A stretch of DNA of 64,000 nucleotides from assembly GCF_001577365.1 (NCBI RefSeq), contig NZ_CP014513.1, positions 1,116,001-1,180,000 of the forward strand. The letters run 5' to 3'. The translations under genes were made by a program, and so were the position numbers. The stretch's first letter is position 1. The number at the start of each line of letters is the position of its first letter. Below the pieces are notes generated by a model. That model did no database searches. It was not told where the DNA came from and saw only the letters and a program-made list of their open reading frames with translations. Source of the DNA: Frondihabitans sp. PAMC 28766 (GTDB lineage: Bacteria > Actinomycetota > Actinomycetes > Actinomycetales > Microbacteriaceae). Shown piece by piece: positions 15,607 to 23,592 of the stretch.

Positions 15607-16779
15607 ATGCTCCGCTCGCTCTACTCCGGCATCGCCGGCCTCCGCGCCCACCAGGAGATGCTCGACGTCACGGGCAACAACATCGCCAACGTCAACACCG
15701 TCGGCTTCAAGAGCTCCTCGACCGTGTTCGAAGACACCCTCTCGCAGATCACCCACGGCGCCGGCGGCCCCCAGGCGGGCCTCGGCGGCACGAACCCCGC
15801 GCAGGTCGGCCTCGGCGTGCAGGTCGCGGGCATCTCGACGAACTTCTCGCAGGGCTCGGCTCAGGCGACCGGCAAGGCGACCGACCTGATGATCTCGGGC
15901 GACGGCTTCTTCGTGACCCGCTCGGGCAACCAGGACGTCTACACGCGCGCCGGCTCGTTCGACTTCGACAGCCAGGGCCGCCTCACCACCGCCGACGGCA
16001 AGATCGTGCAGGGCTACCCCGCGACCGACGGCGTCGTCAACACCAACGGCGGCCTCTCCGACGTGACGCTGCCCGTCGGCGCGACCTCGCCCGCCGAGGC
16101 CTCCACGAAGGCCACCCTCAACGGCAACCTGCCGAACGACGATGCCACCGGCACCCTCATCACCCGCGACGTCGACGTGTACGACAAGCAGGGCACGAAG
16201 CACACGCTGACCCTCGACTTCACCAAGACCGCCACCGGTTGGGACGTCGCCGGCAACGACGGTCAGGGCAACACCGGCACCACGTCGCTCGCGTTCACCG
16301 ACGGCAAGCAGACGACGGCAGGATCCGTGACCGTCGGCGGCATCACCGCCGACCTCTCGGGCGTCACGGGTTACGCGGCGCTCTCGACCGTCGCCATCCA
16401 GGACGTCGACGGCCGCCAGGCCGGCACCCTCAACGGCTACACGATCTCGGGCGACGGCACCCTGATCGGCTCGTTCTCGAACGGCCAGTCACAGGCGCTC
16501 GGGCAGATCGCGCTCGCCACGTTCACCAACCCGGGCGGCCTCGAGAAGGTCGGCGACTCCGGCTACGTCGCCTCGAGCAACTCGGGCCCGGTCTCGGTCG
16601 GCACTCCCGGTGCGCCCGGTCGCGGCTCGCTCGCCGGCGGCACCCTCGAGATGTCGAACGTCGACCTCTCGCAGGAGTTCACCAACCTGATCGTCGCCCA
16701 GCGCGGCTTCCAGGCCAACGCCCGCATCATCACCACCTCCGACACCGTGCTGCAGGAGCTCATCGACCTCAAGCGCTGA
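15607..16779 (+). CDS. flgE: Flagellar hook protein FlgE
   Basis: A 390-residue hook subunit. The N-terminal rod/hook motif (MLDVTGNNIANVNTVGFKSS), the FlgE central domain and the C-terminal segment (FTNLIVAQRGFQANARIITT) are all present. It is followed by a long terminator hairpin and ends the flgB-flgE block. Confidence 0.96.
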   Translation: MLRSLYSGIAGLRAHQEMLDVTGNNIANVNTVGFKSSSTVFEDTLSQITHGAGGPQAGLGGTNPAQVGLGVQVAGISTNFSQGSAQATGKATDLMISGDGFFVTRSGNQDVYTRAGSFDFDSQGRLTTADGKIVQGYPATDGVVNTNGGLSDVTLPVGATSPAEASTKATLNGNLPNDDATGTLITRDVDVYDKQGTKHTLTLDFTKTATGWDVAGNDGQGNTGTTSLAFTDGKQTTAGSVTVGGITADLSGVTGYAALSTVAIQDVDGRQAGTLNGYTISGDGTLIGSFSNGQSQALGQIALATFTNPGGLEKVGDSGYVASSNSGPVSVGTPGAPGRGSLAGGTLEMSNVDLSQEFTNLIVAQRGFQANARIITTSDTVLQELIDLKR

Positions 16780-16786
16780 CCTTCCT

Positions 16787-16850
16787 CCCCGGTAGTGCAG
16801 GAATCGCCCCTCACTTTCAGAAGTGAGGGGCGATTCCTGCACTACCGGGG
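16787..16850. terminator. Perfect 64-bp hairpin after flgE
   Basis: Two near-perfect arms start CCCCGGTAGTGCAGGAATCG and meet at CTTTCAGAAG. The stem is about 28 bp. It should end flgE transcription. Its inner sequence (TCGCCCCTCACTTTC) recurs in the hairpin at 29577-29629. Confidence 0.8.
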
Positions 16851-16993
16851 TCAGCGCGTCGGCGTCGCCGTCAGGTCGACGGGTGTCGGCGCCGACTCCT
16901 GCGCGCCGCGCGCCAAACCCTCGCTGCCGGCCATCGCGGTGGTCCTCGGACCACCGTCGTGACCGGCGGCGAGGGTTTTACCGTTGCCGCGCC

Positions 16994-17020
16994 TAACGCG
17001 CCGCAGACACCGGCCGATAG
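16994..17020 (+). promoter_or_regulatory. Sigma-28 promoter for flbD-motA-motB
   Basis: TAAC at 16994-16997, a 15-nt spacer and GCCGATAG at 17013-17020. The expected start near 17027 leaves a leader of about 70 nt. Confidence 0.88.
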
Positions 17021-17050
17021 TGACCTCTGAGCAACGCAGGATGCGAGCTC

Positions 17051-17072
17051 GCCGGCACATGGATGGGCCGGC
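17051..17072 (+). promoter_or_regulatory. GGA-loop hairpin in the flbD leader, candidate CsrA site
   Basis: A 6-bp stem GCCGGC/GCCGGC encloses the loop ACATGGATGG. ACATGGATG differs at one position from the core of the published CsrA consensus (ACARGGAUG). A second GGA (CTAGGACG) lies at the ribosome binding site near 17085-17092, as in the fliC leader. Binding is inferred. Confidence 0.6.
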
Positions 17073-17097
17073 AGACACACAGACCTAGGACGGGCCG

Positions 17098-17427
17098 ATG
17101 ATCGTCGTCACACGACTCAATGACAGTCAGTTCGCGATCAACCCCGACTTGATCGAGCGAATCACTGCGAACCCCGATACCACCCTCGTGATGGTGGACG
17201 GGGCGAAGTACATCGTCACCGAGACGATGGCCGAGGTGATCGACCTCGTCGCCCGGTACCGCTCGCGCATCGTGGCTCTCGCCTACGACGAGCAGCCCGC
17301 GCAGCCCGCTCAGCGCGCTCAGCCCGCTCAGCCGGCTCAGCCGGTCACGCCGCATCAGCGCCCCCTCGGCCTGGTCACCGCCGGTTCCTTCGACCACGCC
17401 CCCCGCGACGCGAAGAAGGGGCGCTGA
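17098..17427 (+). CDS. flbD: FlbD-family flagellar protein
   Basis: 109 residues. The first 60 match the small FlbD family (MIVVTRLNDSQFAINPDLIE, then VDGAKYIVTETMAEVIDLV), found beside motA in many Gram-positive flagellar clusters; its precise role is unknown. The remainder contains a QPAQPAQ repeat (about 65-85) not found in usual 60-80-residue members. It begins the stator operon, with motA one base after its stop. Confidence 0.9.
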   Translation: MIVVTRLNDSQFAINPDLIERITANPDTTLVMVDGAKYIVTETMAEVIDLVARYRSRIVALAYDEQPAQPAQRAQPAQPAQPVTPHQRPLGLVTAGSFDHAPRDAKKGR

Positions 17428-17428
17428 C

Positions 17429-18241
17429 ATGGACCCCGCAACCCTCATCGGCCTGGTCCTCGGCTTCGGCGCCCTCATCGGCATGATGACGATGGAGCAC
17501 GTCTCGATCATGTCGATCTTCATCCCCGGCCCGCTGATCCTGGTGTTCGGTACGACACTCGGCGTGGGCCTCGCCTCCGGCGCCCTCAAAGACACGATCA
17601 ACTCGTTCAAGTCGATCGCCCCGGCGATCCTGGCGAAAAAGCCGAACCCGTCGAAGGCGATCGCCGACCTCGTCTCGATCGCCGAGAAGGCCCGCGCGAA
17701 CGGCCTGCTGGCCCTCGAGCAGGAGGCCGAGGGCGTCGACGACGCCTTCCTCAAGGGCGCGCTGCAGAGCGTGGCCGACGGCACCGACGGCGACGACCTC
17801 CGCGAGCTGCTCGAGGACGAGATCCAGTCGCGCACGGCCGGCGCGCGCCAGGCGGCGAAGTTCTTCATGAGCCTCGGCGGCTACGCCCCGACCGTCGGCA
17901 TCATCGGCACCGTCGTGTCGCTGACCCACGTGCTCGAGAACCTGTCGAGCCCCGGCAAGCTCGGGCCGCTGATCGCGAGCGCGTTCGTGGCGACCCTCTG
18001 GGGCCTCCTCAGCGCGAACCTCATCTGGCTGCCGATCGGCGGCCGCATCAAGCGCGTCATGGAGCTCGAGGTGTCGCGCATGACCCTGCTGATGGAGGGC
18101 GTGCTGGCGATCCAGGAGGGCACCCAGCCTCGCCTCCTGGGCTCGCGTCTTCGCGCCATGGTGCCGAAGACGGATCTGCCGGCCGAGGGCAGGGTCGTCA
18201 AGTCGCAGAAGGTCACCGACGACGCGGACGTGGCGGCGTGA
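17429..18241 (+). CDS. motA: Flagellar motor stator protein MotA
   Basis: A 270-residue membrane protein with four hydrophobic segments in two pairs and a cytoplasmic loop of about 110 residues. The motif ARANGLLALEQE in the loop and the proton-channel proline in YAPTVGIIGTV (Pro154) are conserved. With MotB it forms the ion-driven stator. The stop overlaps the motB start by 4 bases. Confidence 0.95.
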   Translation: MDPATLIGLVLGFGALIGMMTMEHVSIMSIFIPGPLILVFGTTLGVGLASGALKDTINSFKSIAPAILAKKPNPSKAIADLVSIAEKARANGLLALEQEAEGVDDAFLKGALQSVADGTDGDDLRELLEDEIQSRTAGARQAAKFFMSLGGYAPTVGIIGTVVSLTHVLENLSSPGKLGPLIASAFVATLWGLLSANLIWLPIGGRIKRVMELEVSRMTLLMEGVLAIQEGTQPRLLGSRLRAMVPKTDLPAEGRVVKSQKVTDDADVAA

Positions 18242-19200
18242 GCGCCCGACGCCGCAAGAGCCACGGGGCCGAGGATCACGGCGACGACCACCCCGACGAG
18301 CGCTGGATGGCCTCCTACATGGACATGATCACCGTCTTGATGTGCATGTTCATCGTGCTCTTCGCGATGTCGAGCGTCGACGCCGACAAGTTCGCCGCGC
18401 TCAAGGAGTCGCTGGCGACCGGCTTCGGGGTCAGTCACACGAAGTTCGTCGACACCTCGTCGGGCACGGTCGTCAAGCCCGACCAGGCCACCAAGAAGGG
18501 CGCGGGCTACTCCGCCTCGAAGACCGACGCCAAGACGGCGACGGCAGCGAACGGGGTCAAGGCGACCAACAGCGACGCGGCAGGCTCGGCGAGCAGCACT
18601 GCGAAGTCGACCCAGACCGCGACCCAGCCCGCCGCGCTCACGACGGCCCAGGTCGCCCAGAACACCAAGCTCGCCACGAAGGAGGTCGACGACCTCACGA
18701 GCATCGAGAAGCAGATCGCGAAGAACCTCCAAGCGCAGGGCCTGACGAACGACGTGCAGTTCGTGCTCGATTCGCGGGGGCTCACGGTGCGGCTCGTCGG
18801 CTCCGAGACCTTCTTCGGGTCGAACTCGGCGACGCTCTCGCCGATGGCCGAGCTGGTCATGAACGCGATCGCGCCGGTGTTGAAGGGCGCGAACCACAAC
18901 GTCTCGGTGGAGGGTCACGCCGACTCCCGGGACAGCGCTGCGCCCTACCCGACCAACTGGGAGCTGTCGGCGGCCCGCGCCACCGGCGTCCTGCGCGATC
19001 TGGTCGAGCGGGGCGGCATGCCGGCCGACAGGATCCAGTCGGTCGGCTTCGGGTCGAGCCGCCCTCTGGCGTCGGGCACGACCGACGCGGATCTCGCCAA
19101 GAACCGTCGCGTCGACATCGTGGTGCTGTCGAACCAGACCGACGACGTCAACGCCCTCATACCCAAAATCGCAGCTGCGGAGGCCGCCGTCACGAAGTAG
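18238..19200 (+). CDS. motB: Flagellar motor stator protein MotB
   Basis: A 320-residue protein: a cytoplasmic tail, one transmembrane helix with the essential aspartate in YMDMIT (Asp29), an Ala/Thr/Lys-rich plug/linker (about 75-155), and a C-terminal OmpA-like peptidoglycan-binding domain (VEGHADSRDS, NWELSAARATGV, KNRRVDIVV). The Asp context suggests a proton-type stator. No fliL follows. Confidence 0.95.
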   Translation: MSARRRKSHGAEDHGDDHPDERWMASYMDMITVLMCMFIVLFAMSSVDADKFAALKESLATGFGVSHTKFVDTSSGTVVKPDQATKKGAGYSASKTDAKTATAANGVKATNSDAAGSASSTAKSTQTATQPAALTTAQVAQNTKLATKEVDDLTSIEKQIAKNLQAQGLTNDVQFVLDSRGLTVRLVGSETFFGSNSATLSPMAELVMNAIAPVLKGANHNVSVEGHADSRDSAAPYPTNWELSAARATGVLRDLVERGGMPADRIQSVGFGSSRPLASGTTDADLAKNRRVDIVVLSNQTDDVNALIPKIAAAEAAVTK

Positions 19201-19222
19201 TAAACGAATCAAGCTAATTCTC

Positions 19223-19249
19223 TAACGCGTCGCGGCGGTCTGCCGATAG
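19223..19249 (+). promoter_or_regulatory. Sigma-28 promoter for the fliM export operon
   Basis: TAAC at 19223-19226, a 15-nt spacer and GCCGATAG at 19242-19249. The -10 box ends 8 nt before the GTG start of fliM, so the mRNA should begin at or within a base or two of the start codon. Confidence 0.85.
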
Positions 19250-19257
19250 GGCTTTAC

Positions 19258-20196
19258 GTGACCCTCCTCGACCAGACCGCCCACGGCGTCGTCAGCGCTC
19301 CCCGCGGCGCGGCGTCGCGGCAGGTCGAGGTCTACGACTTCCTGCGCCCGACGACGCTGGCGCGCGAGCACTCGCGGGTGCTCGAGCTGGCGTTCGAGAC
19401 GTTCGCCCGGCAGTGGGGCACGCAGCTCACCGCCAAGGTGCGGGTGCTCTCGCAGGTGACCTGCGAGCAGGTCATCATGACGACGTACGACGAGTTCGCG
19501 GCGAGCCTGCCGGCCACCACGGCCATGGTGCTGTGCCCGCTCGAAGGCGCGAGCGCGAAGGCCGTCATCCAGTTCCCGTCCTCTGCCGCCCTCGGCTGGG
19601 TGACCTCGATGTTGGGAGGGCACAGCCTGGGAGGCAACCCCACCGGCCAGACCCTGCCCGAGCGCAAGTTCACCCCGATCGAGCAGGCCCTCGTGCGCCG
19701 CCTCATGGACGACGCCCTCGAAGACCTCCGCTACTCGCTCGGCTCGCTGCTCGTCGCGCCCATCTCGGTCGGCGGCTTCCAGTACAACTCGCAGTTCGCC
19801 CAGGCGGCCGCCAAGAGCGACCTCATGATCGTCGCCGTCTTCGAGATCCGGGTCGGCGAGGCCTCGGCGCCCGCCACGCTCGCGATCCCGGCCGAGGTGC
19901 TCCTGCCGCAGCTCGGCGAGGCCAACCCCACCTCGACCACGGCGAACGCCCGCGAGCTCATCGACTCGCAGCTCGCCGCCGTCCCCGTCGACGTCAGCCT
20001 CCAGTTCCTTCCCGCGCGGGTGCTCCCGAGCGTCGTGCTCGACCTCCAGGTCGGCGACCTCGTGCCCCTCCCGCACCCCGAGCACCGCCCCCTCGACGTC
20101 ACCGTCGGCGGCGAGCCGATCGGCCGCGCAGCCGTCGGCGCGAACGGGTCGCGCCTCGCGGGCATCATCGTCACCACCGAAGAGAGACTCGCATGA
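19258..20196 (+). CDS. fliM: Flagellar motor switch protein FliM
   Basis: A 312-residue C-ring protein. The core begins VYDFLRPTTLAREHSRVLEL at about residue 22, continues through the CheC-like middle domain and ends with a SpoA (FliN-like) domain (LDLQVGDLVPLPHP). The usual N-terminal CheY-binding peptide (EIDALL) is absent; the first residues read MTLLDQTAHGVV. There is no Shine-Dalgarno because the promoter abuts the start. The stop overlaps fliN by 4 bases. Confidence 0.93.
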   Translation: MTLLDQTAHGVVSAPRGAASRQVEVYDFLRPTTLAREHSRVLELAFETFARQWGTQLTAKVRVLSQVTCEQVIMTTYDEFAASLPATTAMVLCPLEGASAKAVIQFPSSAALGWVTSMLGGHSLGGNPTGQTLPERKFTPIEQALVRRLMDDALEDLRYSLGSLLVAPISVGGFQYNSQFAQAAAKSDLMIVAVFEIRVGEASAPATLAIPAEVLLPQLGEANPTSTTANARELIDSQLAAVPVDVSLQFLPARVLPSVVLDLQVGDLVPLPHPEHRPLDVTVGGEPIGRAAVGANGSRLAGIIVTTEERLA

Positions 20197-20882
20197 CCGC
20201 CACCGTCACCGCCCTGCACGCCGACGCAGCGAGAGCCCTCGCCTCGCAGCTGCCCTCGGGCGCCCCGCTGACCACGCAGCTCGCAGCCTCCGTGCCCGCC
20301 GAGCTGCTGGCCGAGGCCGTCACCGCCTCGTTCGTCGGCGGCGTCTCGGCCGACTTCGCCCTCGTCGTGCCCGAGATGCCCGGCGCTCTCGCTGCCGGCC
20401 TCGCCACGACCGACCTGCTGCGCCCGGCCCTCGAGGCCGCCGGTCAGGCCCTCGGCGCGGGCGTCCTCGGCGAGGTCCGCCAGGGCGACGCCCCCGCGCT
20501 CGCCGCAGACATCGACAGCATCGTCTTCGAACTCGTCGACGCAGGCCGCCCCGCCGGCTGGTTCGTCGTCAGGATCCGCGAGAACGGCACCGTCAGCGCG
20601 CCGGCGTCGACGCCGGTCTTCGGCTCGGTCGCCGACAAGCTCGGCCGCATCAACAACGTCGAGATGGCCCTCACGGTCGAGATCGGCCGCACCCGCATGA
20701 GCGTCCGCGACGTGCTCGGCCTCGAGCCCGGCGCGGTCATCGAGCTCGACCGCTCGGCCGGCGCCCCCGCCGACGTGCTGCTGAACGGCCGCCTCATCGC
20801 GCACGGCGAGGTCGTCGTCGTCGACCAGGACTACGCGGTCAGGATCACCAAGATCCTCGACATCGCAGACGGGCAGAACTGA
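20193..20882 (+). CDS. fliN: Flagellar motor switch protein FliN, long form
   Basis: A 229-residue protein whose C-terminal 80 residues are a FliN/SpoA domain (VEMALTVEIGRTRMSVRDVLGLEPGAVIELD). The N-terminal 140 residues are not found in the short proteobacterial FliN. They resemble the alpha-beta pattern of CheC/FliY middle domains but show no clear phosphatase motif. Only one FliN-type gene is present. Confidence 0.92.
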   Translation: MTATVTALHADAARALASQLPSGAPLTTQLAASVPAELLAEAVTASFVGGVSADFALVVPEMPGALAAGLATTDLLRPALEAAGQALGAGVLGEVRQGDAPALAADIDSIVFELVDAGRPAGWFVVRIRENGTVSAPASTPVFGSVADKLGRINNVEMALTVEIGRTRMSVRDVLGLEPGAVIELDRSAGAPADVLLNGRLIAHGEVVVVDQDYAVRITKILDIADGQN

Positions 20883-20885
20883 CCC

Positions 20886-21458
20886 GTGGACACCCTCTTC
20901 GTGACCCTCCGGGTCGTCGTCTCGCTCGGGGCCGTGCTCGCCCTGCTCTGGGTGGTCCAGCGCAAGGTCTCGAAGTCCGGCCGCGTCACCGCCAAGGCCA
21001 AGCACATCTCGGTCGTCGCCCGCCAGGGCATCTCCGGCAAGGCGAGCGTCGCCGTGATCGACGTCGACGGGGCCCGCTACGTGCTCGGCGTCACCGAGCA
21101 GAGCGTCAACGTCTTGAGCGTGGGCGAGGCGCCGCAGGATGCCACGGTCACCGCCCTCGCGCCCGTCGCCCCGGTCGCGGCCCCGGCGGCATCGTCGGCC
21201 TCGACCTTCTCGCAGGCCCTCGCCGCCGAGCAGACCTCCCGAGTGGACGAAATCCGGCCCGAAACAGGGGGCCTGGCCCCGGAATCCACGCACTCGGCGA
21301 GCCCCACGCGCGTGACGAGCCCGCGACGCGCAGCGCGCGCCGCCGCGGCCGCCGCGCCCGCGCCGACCCCGGCCGCCTCGCCGATCGCCGGCTCGATCCT
21401 CTCGGCCGCGACCTGGAAGCAGGCCGCCGCCGCCATCAGACAGCAGCGGCGCGCATGA
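20886..21458 (+). CDS. fliO: Flagellar biosynthetic protein FliO
   Basis: A 190-residue protein: one N-terminal transmembrane helix (about 4-24) and a small cytoplasmic beta domain (HISVVARQGISGKASVAVIDVDGARYVLGV) typical of FliO, which helps assemble FliP. The last 100 residues are Ala/Pro rich. The GTG start is three bases after fliN. Confidence 0.85.
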   Translation: MDTLFVTLRVVVSLGAVLALLWVVQRKVSKSGRVTAKAKHISVVARQGISGKASVAVIDVDGARYVLGVTEQSVNVLSVGEAPQDATVTALAPVAPVAAPAASSASTFSQALAAEQTSRVDEIRPETGGLAPESTHSASPTRVTSPRRAARAAAAAAPAPTPAASPIAGSILSAATWKQAAAAIRQQRRA

Positions 21459-22558
21459 CCGCCACGCCCCGCCGCCGCTCCTCGTGGGCCGCGGCTCCCT
21501 CCGGCGCGCCCGCAGTCGTGCTGTTCGGTGCGAACCGCGCCGGCCGTGGCACCCGCGGCGCCCGTGGCGCCGCAACTGGCGCCGGCACCGCCGCCGACGT
21601 CTTCGCCACGATCGTCCTCGCCTTCCGCCTCGGTGCCGAGCACTCCATCGCCGGCCGCATCCTGGGTCGCCGCCCGGCTCTCACACTCGAGACGTCGATG
21701 AAGCGCCGCCGGTCGCGCCAGGACACGCTCGGCGCGATCCTGCGTATCACAGCGATCGTGGTCGCCGTGCTCGCGATCGTCGTCGGCATCCTGCTCGTCA
21801 CGGCGAATGCCGGCCACGCCGCCCCGGTCGCGCCCACCTCGCCTCTCGCCCCGTCGGCTCCTGCGACTGCGGCGGCGACTTCGGGCTCGACCGGCGACGG
21901 TATCTCGCTCGACATCAACGGCCCCGACGGCAAGCCGTCGTCGGCCGTCGTCACGCTGCTCGGCATCACGCTGCTGAGCGTGGCGCCGTCGCTGCTGATC
22001 ATGATGACGAGCTTCACGAAGATCTTCGTGGTGCTCTCGATGACCCGCAACGCGCTCAGCCTCCAGTCGATCCCGCCGAACCAGGTGATCGCGGGTCTCT
22101 CGCTCTTCCTCAGCCTGTTCATCATGGGGCCGGTGCTGATCCATGTGAACGACCTGGCGCTGCAGCCCTATCTGAACGGCAAGATCGACTTCACGCACGC
22201 GATCCAGCTGGCGGAGGGGCCGATCCGGCACTTCATGGCCCCGCACACGCGCCAGGAGGACATCGCCCTGATGACCCGGGCCGCCCACAAGCCGAACCCC
22301 GCCTCCGCCGAGACGACGCCGATGCTGACGCTGATCCCGGCCTTCATGATCTCCGAGCTCCGCAGCGCGTTCATCATCGGCTTCGTCATCTTCATCCCCT
22401 TCCTGGTCATCGACCTGGTCGTCTCGGCCGCTCTCATGTCGATGGGCATGATGATGCTGCCGCCGGTGATGATCTCGCTGCCCTTCAAGATCCTGCTCTT
22501 CGTGCTCGTCGACGGCTGGGGCCTGATCATCAAGAGCCTGATCGAGAGTTACAACTGA
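21455..22558 (+). CDS. fliP: Flagellar export gate protein FliP
   Basis: A 367-residue reading frame. From about residue 82 (ATG 21698) it has a Lys/Arg-rich start, a signal-peptide-like helix ending in NAGHAAP, and then the FliP core with four transmembrane segments (LLIMMTSFTKIFVVLSMTRN; IPAFMISELRSAFIIGF; MGMMMLPPVMISLPFK). The preceding 81 Arg/Gly/Ala-rich residues are unusual. ATG 21455 overlaps the fliO stop (ATGA), which favours coupled initiation there, but ATG 21698 is a serious alternative. Confidence 0.9.
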   Translation: MTATPRRRSSWAAAPSGAPAVVLFGANRAGRGTRGARGAATGAGTAADVFATIVLAFRLGAEHSIAGRILGRRPALTLETSMKRRRSRQDTLGAILRITAIVVAVLAIVVGILLVTANAGHAAPVAPTSPLAPSAPATAAATSGSTGDGISLDINGPDGKPSSAVVTLLGITLLSVAPSLLIMMTSFTKIFVVLSMTRNALSLQSIPPNQVIAGLSLFLSLFIMGPVLIHVNDLALQPYLNGKIDFTHAIQLAEGPIRHFMAPHTRQEDIALMTRAAHKPNPASAETTPMLTLIPAFMISELRSAFIIGFVIFIPFLVIDLVVSAALMSMGMMMLPPVMISLPFKILLFVLVDGWGLIIKSLIESYN

Positions 22559-22833
22559 TGGACCAGTCCGGAGTTCTCGACGTCGGCATCCAGGCCCTCC
22601 TGGTCGCCGCCAAGCTCGCCGCGCCGATCCTGATCACCTCGCTGGTGGTCGGCTTCGCGATCTCGCTGCTGCAGTCGATCACGCAGATCCAGGAGCCGAC
22701 GCTCGCGTTCGTGCCGAAGGCCGTCGCCGTCGCGATCGCGCTGGTGGTCTGCGGCAGCTGGATGATCTCGACGATGGTGACGTTCACCACGCAGCTGTTC
22801 GACCAGATCCCGCATCTTCTGAGCGGGGTCTGA
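22558..22833 (+). CDS. fliQ: Flagellar export gate protein FliQ
   Basis: A 91-residue, two-helix membrane protein with the family motif SLLQSITQIQEPTLAFVPK. Part of the FliPQR export gate. It overlaps fliP by one base and is followed one base later by fliR. Confidence 0.95.
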   Translation: MDQSGVLDVGIQALLVAAKLAAPILITSLVVGFAISLLQSITQIQEPTLAFVPKAVAVAIALVVCGSWMISTMVTFTTQLFDQIPHLLSGV

Positions 22834-22834
22834 C

Positions 22835-23592
22835 ATGGCCATGGGGTTCGACATGAACGCGGTGGAGGCCGTGATGCTCGCAGGTGTCCGCATCGTCGCC
22901 TTCTTGTTCATCGCGCCCCCGTTCTCGTACTCGGCGATCCCGGCCCGGGTGAAGGCGATTCTCTCGATCGGCCTCGCGCTGGCCGTCTCGCCGCGCGTCG
23001 TGCCGGGCTACCACGAGCAGTCGACCGGCGACTTCCTGGTCTCGCTCGTGCTGCAGATCGTCGCGGGGGCCGCTCTCGGCTTCCTGGTCTGGCTCGTGTT
23101 CGCCGCGGTGCAGGCGGCCGGCAGCGCCATCGACCTCTTCGGCGGCTTCCAGCTCGCCATGGCCTACGACCCCGGGTCGCAGGTCAACGGCGCGCAGTTC
23201 ACCCGCCTCTTCCAGATGACCGCCCTCGTGCTGATGTTCACCTCCGGCGGCTATCAGCTGGTGCTCGGCGGGCTCCTCCGCACCTTCGACGCGATCCCCG
23301 TCACGGGTGCGCTCGACCTCACGAACCCGGCGCAGCTGATGGTGACCGCGGTCACGCAGATGTTCCTCGCCACGCTGCAGATCGCCGGGCCCCTGATCGT
23401 GATCCTCTTCCTCGCCGACGTCGGGCTGGGCCTGCTCACCCGCGTGGCGCCCGCGCTCAACGCCTTCCAGATGGGCTACCCCTCAAGATCATGATCACGC
23501 TCGGCCTCGGCGGGCTGGTGTTCGTGGCGATGCCTCAGATCGTCTCGCACCTCGGCGACCAGGCCGTCCAGATGATGGGAGGCGCGGCGTGA
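22835..23592 (+). CDS. fliR: Flagellar export gate protein FliR, frameshifted
   Basis: A multi-helix membrane protein with FliR features (FGGFQLAMAYDPGSQV). The frame is complete to LNAFQMGYP, then reads S-R-S-stop at 23494. The expected FliR continuation (LKIMITLGLGGLVFVAMPQIV) is in the next frame and ends at TGA 23590-23592, overlapping flhB by 4 bases. One C is missing from the CCCC run at 23479-23482 (five expected). Corrected length is about 252 residues, normal for FliR. Confidence 0.9.

Noticed and set aside
16851..17078. 75-codon leftward frame after flgE
   Set aside because: It lies between a terminator and the flbD promoter, overlaps the promoter, and its protein is basic low complexity. 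A 28-codon internal version from 16934 has a weak ribosome site but no other support.
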